64,000 bases of DNA, from NCBI GenBank assembly GCA_033807775.1, contig CM066321.1, forward strand, positions 251,398,422 to 251,462,421. The letters run 5' to 3'. A program made the position numbers and the translations under genes. Shown here piece by piece: positions 55,747-64,000 of the stretch. Below the pieces are notes generated by a model. It searched no databases, was not told the origin of the DNA, and saw only the letters and a program-made list of their open reading frames with translations. How positions within the stretch are numbered: position 1 is the stretch's first letter; each line of letters opens with the position of its first letter. The DNA comes from Saussurea involucrata (lineage: Eukaryota > Streptophyta > Magnoliopsida > Asterales > Asteraceae).

Positions 55747-57470
55747 TGTAACACCCCAAAACAGGGGTTAACAAAAACTTCCATAAAACGGAAGAGTGGT
55801 ACACATTACTAAAGTGAAAGTGTACATAATCATCATTTCAAAACCATTAATACAAATATTTAGTTAATGCATAACCACTAATAGGCTACTTGCTTGATTT
55901 AACACTACTTATAGCAATCCAATATCAAAAGGATGTCGGGAAGTTCTAATATCAATCTTCCAATTCTTTAACTCTCCAACATTGATCCCATGCTCACACC
56001 CCGTACTAAACCTTCTTGTGTCCGGAACCACTAATATCTGTAACACATAAAACACATAACAAGTGTTAGGCTTTTAAAGCCTAAGTGAGGTTTACACATA
56101 ATACATAGATTATAATCATAACATGTAGGAAGAACAATTCGGTACATTCACAAATTGGATTCCATGGAGAAGGTCCATATCGCTACCTAGTTACATCATA
56201 ATTGAAGATATACCTTGATTGATACCCCACGGTACAAGGCATAACACAACGGAAAACCCCACGGTATCCGAAGGTATGAACGAAATACATTTACCCCACG
56301 GTATGTATGATTATATCCTCCAATGTCTACCAGGTGCTCCTCCAATTAAGTGAATACCAAATTGTAAATCCAAATAAGATTCAAGCATATTAAGCACTTT
56401 AACAATGGTCCAACCATTTAATCATATCAATACTACTTCCATGTAGTTCATATACATCCATATGTATAAAATCATATTCTATATGCAATCAATGATAAAC
56501 ATCCATGTTTACAATTCAATAATAGGTCCATATTGACCATTAAGCCATCATTACCTCATTAAGACATAAATTAAGCCATCATCATAATCACATACCCATG
56601 ATGTAAAATCAAACCCAAACCATTAACACTAGCATTTACCATGGCATTCTTAGAAGTAAAACACAATTAATCCACCATAACTTACTTGAATTCTTCTTGT
56701 TTCCCTCTTAACCATTAAGAGCTTATACATCAAGATTTCTCATTAATCATACCAAAATCAAGATAAAGAACGGTACATAAGTGTAATACAATCAATTAAT
56801 TACAAGTTACTCACCTTAATTCTCCAAATGAAATAACCCTATCTTGAGGATTTGAGCTTAATTTCTCCAACAAGAAGATGAATGATGCAAAGCCCTAATT
56901 GAAATTTAATTGGTAAGATTCATATAACACTTACTTGAAGTGGATTAGGATTTTAAATATGATTTTACCTTAGGTTAGATGAAGAAATCGCTTGGGAGGA
57001 GATGACCAGAGCAACTTATCAGTTTTGAGAGTTCTAAGTTAATGAATGAATGACTAAGGGTAAAGAGGTGGGTTTAACCCCCTTTTGGCACGTCAGGAAT
57101 TCGGCGCCGATCACCCGCGCCGATGCATCGGCGCCAAACCATCGGCGCCGGGTTCTGTTTGCTACACTTCTCAACTTCCACTGATTTAGCCGTAACTTCT
57201 TCGTTAGAACTCCGTTTTTGTTCCGGAAAGAACCGTTGGACTCGTATTCAAATTACCCATCCAACTAATCCATAAAATCTAATATTTAACTTTATCATCT
57301 ATTTTTCATTAATTTCCTTAAGGAATAAACTTACGAATTTCTATCGGAAGTTCTCAAATAACAAGTAGAAATCACGGAAATTACTTAGGAAATCAATTAT
57401 AATCTAAGAAGTCAAAATATAAAGAAATAATAGGACTATTATTACTCACAAGGATTTTCCGGGTGTTACA
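55747..57470 (-). repeat. G3 LTR, right copy (1724 bp)
   Basis: Same length as the left copy. I found about three substitutions by eye (near 53363/56534, 53782/56953, 54051/57222), so the copies are very young or recently made identical. The palindrome cluster is at about 57102-57151. Confidence 0.88.
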
Positions 57471-57796
57471 ATTCTCCCAACCTTAAAACGATTTCGTCCC
57501 CGAAATCTATATCCTTTACAACCCAAAGTTAACCGACTCACTGTCGACCAAAATTCAACAATTCCTAACGGAAATTTAAATTTCATCCACACGGTCTATA
57601 AAGACAATTTCTTGAACAATTGTTTATTAACAAAGCCCTTACACATACGTTGTACTTATGTACGGATAACCGTTCCAACCATACGACTTCAGTCATCTCC
57701 CAACCTTAAAATGTTCTATACACCTCGATTTCAGTTTCAAACTCTAAATCGATTTAAGGTTCAATTAATATTGAGACCAACCGAATCTCTAATTTC

Positions 57797-58096
57797 AGGA
57801 ACACCCTTTGTGTCCTTATCAAGTGTCAGCGGTGGTGCCATAGGGGTTTTCATAGATGAACTTTTAGTTAAGTCGAATTTCTTCAGCATATCTTTGACAT
57901 ATTTTCCCTGATTTATAAAAGTTCCTTTTTCAGTTTGCTTAATCTGAAGACCAAGGAAATATGTTAGTTCACCCATCATGCTCATTTTATACTCATCTTT
58001 CATTCTATCAGCGAAACGAGTACAAAGCTCAGGGTTAGTAGAACCAAATATAATGTCATCAACATATATTTGAACTAGAATGATATGACCTTTCAC
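57797..58096 (-). pseudogene. pol: Copia2 reverse transcriptase, C-terminal fragment
   Basis: The minus strand encodes GHIILVQIYVDDIIFGSTN (the catalytic YVDD), then GELTYFLGLQIKQ and GKYVKDMLKKFDL, and breaks off at TLDKDTKGVP where G3 begins. It is in a different frame from 58093-59817. The shift lies in the T run at about 58106-58112. Confidence 0.88.
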
Positions 58097-59817
58097 TTTT
58101 CTAAAAAAAGAGTTTTGTCAATCTTACCTCGCTCAAAATTTTCAATATGGAGATAAGTGGAAAGAGTGTCATACCATGCACGTGGGGCTTGCTTCAAGCC
58201 ATAAAGTGCCTTATCCAGTTTATAAACATAATCTGGACGCTTAGGATCTGAGAATCCTGGAGGTTGTTCCACATACACTTCTTCATTTAGCTTTCCATTC
58301 AGAAACGCTGACTTGACATCCATCTGATGTACTTTGAAGTTCTTGTGTACAGCATATGCTAAGAATAGACGAATGGATTCAAGTCTTGCTATAGGAGCAA
58401 ATGTTTCGTCATAATCTATGCCTTCCTCTTGTCTGTATCCCTGAGCAACAAGTCGAGCTTTGTTGCGGGTTATAGTACCATGTTCGTCTAACTTATTTCG
58501 ATAGACCCATTTAGTGCCTATTACTGTTTTATCAGTTGGTCTCCGAACAAGTTTCCAAACTTTGTTTCTTTCGAATTCAGTCAGCTCTTCTTGCATGGCG
58601 CTGACCCAGTTTGGATCTTTGAGGGCATCATCTACTTTCTTTGGTTCAGTTAGTGAAATAAAATTTACAAATAAACAAATATTACCTGCACTTCGTCGAG
58701 TCTGAATCCCAGCGTTTGGATCACCAAGAATTTGATCAATTGGGTGATTTATAGTCCATCGCTGAGCCGGAGCGTGAGACGCTGACTCAACTTGAACTTG
58801 AGGAGCTGAAGATGAAGCTTCAGCGACGTCGGGAGTATCAGCCAAGAGAGGAATTGATGCAATTGTCATTATATTCACTGATTGCTGAGAAGTAGATGGA
58901 ATGTCTGAGACATTTGGATCAACTGCAGGTATAGTGTTTATAGGAACAGCTGAGACCCCTGATGTTTCAGCTTCACTATTCTGCATGTTTGGAATGATAG
59001 TGGGACTATCATCTTCTACTGGATGAGCATGAGGAGTGGGAAAATCTTCTGAATCACCAAGATGAGAAAACATCCATTGATTCAGTTCTTCTGTATCAGC
59101 GTTTGGTTTAGAGTTCGCTGAACGGGATTCGTCAAACGTGATGTGAATAGTTTCTTCTACAGTTTGTCTTCTTCGATTGAAGACTCTGAAGGCTTTGGAA
59201 ACTGAGGAGTATCTAAGAAAGATTCCATCATCAGCCTTAGGATCGAACTTTCCAAGAGCATCTCTATTGTTCAGTATGAAACACTGACATCCAAAGATGT
59301 GAAGAAAGCTGATTGAGGGCTTTCTCCCATGAAAAAGTTCATAGGCTGTTTTATTGAATCTTTTGACTATCAGCGACCTGTTTTGCGTAAAACAAGCAGT
59401 GTTGACAGCTTCTGCCCAAAACTGAGTAGGCAGGTGAGAATCGCTGAGCATTGAACGTGCAGCTTCAATAATTGTTCTATTTCTTCTTTCAGCGACTCCA
59501 TTTTGTTGTGGTGTTCTCACTGAAGAATAGTTGTGAGAAATACCCTTACTCTTAAAGAAGGAATCAAGAGAACTGTTTTTGAATTCAGTTCCATGATCAC
59601 TCCTTATTGAGCGAACGGTCAGATTGTTCAGGGTTTCCATCTTCCGAACAAAGGTGATGAGTTCTTCAGGGGTGTCACTCTTAGAACGGAGAAACATTAC
59701 CCAAGTGAAGCGAGAGAATTCATCAACTATGACCAGCGTATATTTCTTTCCAGCGATGGATTGTTTGTTAACAGGGCCAAACAAATCCATATGGAGTAGT
59801 TGTAGAGGAGATGACAC
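58093..59817 (-). pseudogene. pol: Copia2 integrase and RT N-terminal region
   Basis: An open minus-strand frame of about 574 codons. The integrase core has its acidic triad in VIVDEFSRF, IRSDHGTEF and NGVAERRNRT. The C-terminal part includes a GRKPSISFLHIFGC motif. A Ser/Pro-rich linker follows, then the RT start (W..AMQEEL.EFERN..W, GTKWVYRNKLDEHG, ARLVAQGYRQEEGIDYDETFAPIARLE, VHQMDVKSAFLNG, ALYGLKQAPRAWYD). It is a piece of the polyprotein. Frameshifts at both ends mean the full polyprotein cannot be made. Confidence 0.9.
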
Positions 59818-60395
59818 TGAAGAAACTTGCTTTGATTTAAAGCTTGCTTTGGTCTGCTTCCCTTTTTCACACGCTGAACATAACGACTCTTTGGCGTATG
59901 AATGCTGAGGTAGACCAGTGACTAACTCTTTTGAAGAAAGGGTGTTCAGTGTCTTGAAATTTAGATGAGATAGCCTCTTATGCCATAGCAGTTGACATCA
60001 GATGAGGCCTTTGAGAAGAAACAGGAGTTCTCAGTGGTTGTTGAGTCCATGTTTATTACATAAACATTTTCCAAACGATAACCGCTGAGAGCTATCTTCT
60101 CCTTTTTGTCAGAGACAAAGCAGGATTCCTTAGTAAAGATTACATTGTTATCCATGTCGCAAAGCTGACTGATGCTTAGAAGATTATGCTTTAGCCCTTC
60201 AACATATGCGACTCTTCTGAAGGAGGTTGTACCATTTGAAAGTACACCATACCCTCGGGTATGTCCTTTTCCATTTCCACCGAAAGTCACAGAGGGACCT
60301 TTCTCTTCCTTGTATTCAGCGAGTGTATACACGTTTGTCAGTGGAAGTAGTTGGAATGGAATGTTCAGCAGTCTTCGCAGCATTTGAAGATTCAA
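59818..60395 (-). pseudogene. pol: Copia2 protease remnant and GAG-pre-integrase region
   Basis: The minus strand encodes KGPSVTFGGNGKGHTRGYG and VEGLKHNLLSISQLCD (C-terminal half of protease and linker), then SSDVNC. A one-base shift near 59990 follows, and the His/Cys zinc region continues in another frame. The expected active-site motif (DSG...HMTG) is absent between the preceding zinc-knuckle ORF and this one, where the frame also changes. The protease is therefore dead by deletion. Confidence 0.8.
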
Positions 60396-61461
60396 CTTTG
60401 TCTTTCTTCACTTTGGTTAATTTCTTAACCTCAGTGGTAGAATTCACCTTGACCTGATTTGCACAAGGGTTGGTCTTCTTTGCCTTGGGGGCAATCTTCA
60501 CCTTAGCTATCTTTTCAGCTTTGGTGGCTGTGGGGCACTTACTAGCAATATGATCAGTGACTCCACAGTGATAACATTTCCTATTGCTAAAAGTAGTTCT
60601 AGGACCATTTGAATGCTGAGCTCTTAATTTCAAATTAGAAGTGCCAGCACCAAGTAAACTATTTGCTTTAGAAATGGGACGAACATTTAGTTCTTCAGAT
60701 TTCTTACCAAGGACATCCAATCTGAGTCTAGGAGTAGATCGCTGAATAAATCCAGATATCTGCTTCCTTGATCCAGAGGGATGAGCCACTGAAGCTTTAG
60801 AAGCATTCAGCTTTGGTACTAAGGTGCCCTTCTGAGGATTATGGTAAATAACAATTCCTTTACCTTTGTCTTTAGAGACAGAGGTAGGTTTTGAATAAAC
60901 CATTTTCTCCTTGCCTTTTGAGGAGGTAGGAGTTTCCTCAGGGATTGGTGTAAAGGACGAGGAGCACTGAGAAGATGAAGTATCATCGACTGAGGATACG
61001 AACGTTCCAAATTTAAGCATTGAACGCTCAGTGGTTGGTTTTGAAGTTTCATATTTGTAACCCAAACCACGTTTATCACTCAGTGGAATTTGAGACTTTA
61101 TTATCTCAGTGATCTTTGTTGAAGAATTACACCATCCTTCAACAGTAGCTTTTTCAGCTTTTAATGCAGCGATAGCTTCTGCTCGTTCGATTTTGACTAG
61201 CTGATTTAAATATACTTGATCTTTAAAATCTTCTTCAATTTTAGAAAGCTTTTCTATTTGAAGGTGGCAGTTTTTAAGCTTTTCAGCGAGATCAAGGTTT
61301 TGGTTTTCAACCAGAGTTTTGCCGTTCATGGCTTCGTATAAACTTCTAGTCAAGAGATCGATCTTACGGAGACTATCAGCTTCATCAATATTTGCAATAT
61401 TGGTAAAGAAAGAAGGTGATACCTGAATAGCAGATGTTGAAGTGGAGGGAATATCTGAACT
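60396..61461 (-). pseudogene. gag: Copia2 gag C-terminal part with second zinc knuckle
   Basis: Same frame as the gag at 61462-62712, separated from it by a single TAA. It encodes a helical segment (MTRSLYEAMNGKT.. LDLAEKLKNCHLQIEKL), a Ser/Lys-rich linker and a CX2CX4HX4C knuckle, CYHCGVTDHIASKC. The two-knuckle layout matches Copia1 Gag. Whether the stop is a mutation or a natural end of Gag cannot be told from one copy. Confidence 0.8.
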
Positions 61462-62712
61462 TTATTCCTCTTCTTCAATCTTGGCAATGAGACATAGATT
61501 TGCTTCATCATCTTCAGAGTCAGATGATGATGCTTCTTCATCAGAAGCAGCCCAATCATAGTCAGCCATCAGGCCTTTGCCTTTCTTCTTAAAGCTTTTC
61601 AGCTTCGCATATTTTTCTTTCAGCTTAGAGTATTTGTCATCTTTATTCCTTGGAACAAAGGATTTCTTTGTAAAAGCTGAGGGTCTAGAAACTTTCTTAG
61701 ACCTGCACTCGTTAGCAAAATGTCCTATTTTTTCGCAGTTAAAACAACTAGCAGTAGCCTTATCAACAAAAACTGATGATTTAGGCTTGTCAGTTATGGA
61801 AAGAGGTTTGTTCTTTCTAAACATTTTCTTCTTGGCAAATCTCCTGAACTTTTTATTTAGGAGAGCCAAAGATTCATTATCATCTGAATAATCAGAATCT
61901 GATGACCTTTCAGAGTTACTTTCTAACTCAGTGATAGTGACCGAGGGTCGCTGAGTAGAAGGTTCCTCTGAGATTAAAGCAACAGGGGTGCTTTTGGAAT
62001 CTTTTACAAGATTCTTCTTAAGATGGCTTGATTGCTCATGATTCAGCAACGTGCCATATAAGGTAGCAAGGGTCATTGATTTTAGATCCTTTGACAACTT
62101 GAGACACATAGAATAATTGTCCCAGCTTTCAGGTAAACATTCTAGAAACTTTGTCAGCACCTCAAAGTTAGAATATTCCTTACCAACAGTTTTCAGATCT
62201 ATAATTAAACAATTAAAACGTTGGTGAACTTCAGAGAGAGTTTCATTCTTACCAGAAATGAAGCTTTCGTATTGTCTTACCAGGTTGATCTTTCTTGAGT
62301 CCTGGACTTCAGATGTTCCTTCATACTGAACACATATTGTGTCCCACATGGCTTTTGATGTTTTCAGATTCATGACGGAATGGAAGACTTCATCAGGAAG
62401 GGCCATGGATAGTATGGATCTGGCTTTTGTATCTATAGCCACTTTCTTCTTATCTTCGTCGGTCCACATGTGTATTTCCTTAGGAATCAGCCTTTCTGGA
62501 ATAGCAGGTCTATTTGCAGTGGCTGGAACTGAAGGATCAATTGTTACAGGGATGTATGGGCCGTTTTCAAGATAGTAAGGCATAGTAGGGTCTACACCTT
62601 CTAAGAAGAGTGTCATCCTATTTTTCCATAAGTTGAAGTTGTCTCTGGAAAATCTAGGGGGTTTTGCAAGAGAACCATTGTCTATATAATTTGTGTTTGT
62701 GTTGGTGGCCAT
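61462..62712 (-). CDS. gag: Copia2 Gag, 416 aa
   Basis: Starts MATNTNTNYIDNG at 62712 and ends IAKIEEEE at 61462. It is a Copia Gag with RFSRDNFNLWKNRM, ALPDEVFHSVMNLKTSKAMWD, YEGTSEVQDSRKINLVRQYE and LECLPESWDNY. The zinc knuckle CFNCEKIGHFANEC lies near residue 325. A Lys-rich and then acidic tail follows. The stop may split a longer Gag like that of Copia1 (857 aa). Its role would be the capsid of the element's virus-like particle. Confidence 0.88.
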   Translation of the reverse strand: MATNTNTNYIDNGSLAKPPRFSRDNFNLWKNRMTLFLEGVDPTMPYYLENGPYIPVTIDPSVPATANRPAIPERLIPKEIHMWTDEDKKKVAIDTKARSILSMALPDEVFHSVMNLKTSKAMWDTICVQYEGTSEVQDSRKINLVRQYESFISGKNETLSEVHQRFNCLIIDLKTVGKEYSNFEVLTKFLECLPESWDNYSMCLKLSKDLKSMTLATLYGTLLNHEQSSHLKKNLVKDSKSTPVALISEEPSTQRPSVTITELESNSERSSDSDYSDDNESLALLNKKFRRFAKKKMFRKNKPLSITDKPKSSVFVDKATASCFNCEKIGHFANECRSKKVSRPSAFTKKSFVPRNKDDKYSKLKEKYAKLKSFKKKGKGLMADYDWAASDEEASSSDSEDDEANLCLIAKIEEEE

Positions 62713-62778
62713 TTTCAGATAATAGCAAGGAAGAGAAATATCTTAGATTAGATCTTGTTTATGAGATTAAACAAATCC

Positions 62779-62792
62779 GCTCTGATACCACT
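62779..62792 (-). other. Copia2 primer binding site
   Basis: The plus strand reads GCTCTGATACCACT before the LTR, so the minus strand has TGGTATCAGAGC two bases from the LTR. This is the standard tRNA-Met primer site. Confidence 0.88.
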
Positions 62793-63766
62793 TGTTGGTC
62801 CCGAAGGCCTATACAAGTTTGTAGAAGGGGGGGGGGGGGGGGGGGTTGAATACAAACACACAGATTTTACTTTTCTAAATTGTTTATTGATAAATCATTA
62901 ACAATTTACAGCTTGTTGCGGAAACAAGATTAAGGATAAACCTAAATCTAAACAAGTTGGAACACTAAGGTTTCTTGCACTAAGAGAGATAAGGAAATTA
63001 CTAATAATAACCTATCTTGAGATAGGAGATTTGAACTTGTCCAGAGTTAGCAAGTTACTTCAAATGAAGTGAGTTCATCTCTTTATATACTGCATGCATT
63101 TAATGCAAGTCAGTATACACTTTACACGTGTCATCAGCTGGTTGGTTGCATGTCATTGACCTTTGTTGACAACCTTAGTAGCCGCATGGATGAGCAGTGT
63201 AGTATCAGAGTGGTTGTACGATTTCAGATATTCGGAGGTTCTTTTCTGACATTTCGTACGGAGTCGTGCAAGGGTGGATAAGACAAAAGTACTTTGTACG
63301 GAGGACTTCATGATCAGCTTTCGTTGATTCAGCGATCTATCATTTCATATCAGCGAATGATAGAGTTCAGCGATAGCTGAAGTCTTGTACTTGATACTTC
63401 ACGTTGAGTGGACAAATCTGAGTCTTCGCTGATCCGCATCAGTTCATTAGGAGACTTGTCGCTGGTTTTTGAGCTTGATCTTCGACTTCAGCGTAGAACC
63501 TTTGTTGACGTGAAACTTGTCTTCAGGAATCATAAGTAAACAACTAACTTATCAGCGATCATCATAATGACTGAACAGACTCAGAGCATTTATGGTGAAC
63601 AGTTTCGCTGAATGTTTAACTTAAAGAGCGAGAGTTCCTATCAGCGGTACTGGAAGATCTTAGTACTTATCAGCGATAGTGAAACTCTGATACATATTGT
63701 TTACTTACAATTTTCACTAAGTATAAGAGAGGGTCATTATCAAATCACTGAGGGTTTGGATCAACA
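62793..63766 (-). repeat. Copia2 5' LTR (974 bp)
   Basis: Partner of 45741-46713, with a 19-base G run (62827-62845) against 18 and about six substitutions. It carries the same TATA box (about 63080-63088) and TCAGCGA words (63330-63690). Confidence 0.9.
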
Positions 63767-63908
63767 ATCTCTCTTGATCAAACTTCCTTTGATTCTTCTG
63801 AGATGCCCGGCAGAGCTTCTGTTGCACTTCAGTAGAGCTTCTGTGGAAGTTCTTCTGTACTTAGCCATTTTTCAATACTTCTAATATTTCAGAATATTGG
63901 AGCTAACA

Positions 63909-64000
63909 ATCTCCCCCTAAGTATTGAAAAATAAAAGGTTGAATTTATGCATTTTAACCTAAGTAATAAAAAAGAGGTTAAACAATACCTCAGAAGATTT
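63909..64000 (-). mobile_element. Copia3 polypurine tract and start of its internal region
   Basis: The minus strand reads CTTAGGGGGAGAT directly before the Copia3 LTR end (63908). The remaining bases are AT-rich with no coding signal. The element continues beyond the window. Confidence 0.65.

Larger units (their letters stand above)
52576..57796 (-). mobile_element. G3: non-autonomous Gypsy-like element, partial tandem
   Basis: Order on the plus strand: LTR (52576-54299), internal (54300-55746), LTR (55747-57470), then 326 bp (57471-57796) repeating the internal segment 54300-54625. Minus orientation follows from the primer site at 55732-55745. The right end breaks directly into Copia2 RT sequence. 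No target duplication is visible. It looks like a tandem copy truncated by a deletion that also removed about 190 bp of Copia2. Confidence 0.8.
45741..63766 (-). mobile_element. Copia2: Sirevirus-like element with extra gene, broken pol
   Basis: LTRs of 973 and 974 bp, primer site at 62779-62790, polypurine tract at 46714-46726. Possible target duplication is ATCTA (45736-45740) and ATCTC (63767-63771), one mismatch. The order on the minus strand is gag, protease, integrase, RT, RNase H, then a large extra gene. Pol is broken by stops, frameshifts, loss of the protease active site and the G3 insertion. The LTRs differ at only about six positions plus one G in the poly-G run. Confidence 0.88.
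37652..63908 (-). repeat. Copia3 3' LTR, split by G4 and Copia2
   Basis: Pieces are 37652-38076, 45383-45740 and about 63772-63908, together roughly 920 bp. It starts TGTTGGTTCCC and ends GAGCTAACA, followed by a purine tract (minus strand TTAGGGGGAGAT) at 63909. The orientation is minus and the body of the element lies beyond the right window edge. The repeated word CAGAGG(C/T)TCTG with CTGTCA/GATAACAG flanks at 45526-45690 forms small inverted repeats. Confidence 0.7.

Noticed and set aside
1..64000. Intact host genes, tRNA or rRNA genes
   Set aside because: None recognised. All long frames belong to transposable elements, and TGGTATCAGAGC-type matches are primer sites, not tRNA genes.

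Overview
This window is plant nuclear DNA made almost entirely of transposable elements nested inside one another. I found no convincing intact host gene, tRNA or rRNA gene. A eudicot is very likely: Sirevirus-like Ty1/Copia elements, Ty3/Gypsy-like LTRs of the TGTAACACCC...GGGTGTTACA type, a plant L1 LINE and GT-AG introns. Asteraceae is my best guess, because the extra Copia proteins resemble, from memory, hypothetical proteins common in Tanacetum and Artemisia. No database search supports this.

Layout, left to right. 1-20903: a non-autonomous Gypsy-like family (here G1) arranged internal end - LTR - internal - LTR, on the plus strand. Its first LTR (185-13462) was entered by a pol-deleted Copia (Copia1, 2271-10148, minus) and by an internally inverted L1 LINE (10341-12626). 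Its second LTR carries an inverted duplication of its own end plus flank (19410-20748). 20904-36420: flanking repeat split by long foldback elements (21051-22297; 22371-32680; 32739-35940). The second of these contains another non-autonomous Gypsy-like element (G2, 22899-31728, minus). 36421-37651: Copia remnants. 37652-63908: one LTR of a third Copia (Copia3), broken by G4 (38077-45377, plus) and by Copia2 (45741-63766, minus). The Copia2 reverse transcriptase region was in turn hit by G3 (52576-57796, minus). The internal part of Copia3 begins at 63909.

How the parts work together. Copia1 and Copia2 read leftward: LTR, primer site, gag, (pol), then a large extra ORF, polypurine tract, LTR. 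The two extra ORFs are diverged homologues sharing an N-terminal domain, a central coiled coil and a C-terminal domain. Each lies behind its own TATA box. The Copia2 copy also has predicted introns in its 5' leader and coding region and bZIP-type sites upstream. In Copia1, the same short word fills the U3 part of the LTR and a 30-copy array just upstream of the extra ORF's TATA box. I regard this promoter-equipped second gene as the most interesting content. G1-G4 have no coding capacity. They share noncoding internal blocks and a hairpin next to the polypurine tract, although their LTRs differ.

Boundaries of full elements rest on matched LTR lengths (775/775, 973/974, 1786/1786, 1724/1724, 2473/2471 bp), primer sites, polypurine tracts and target-site duplications read directly. 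All alignments were made by eye.
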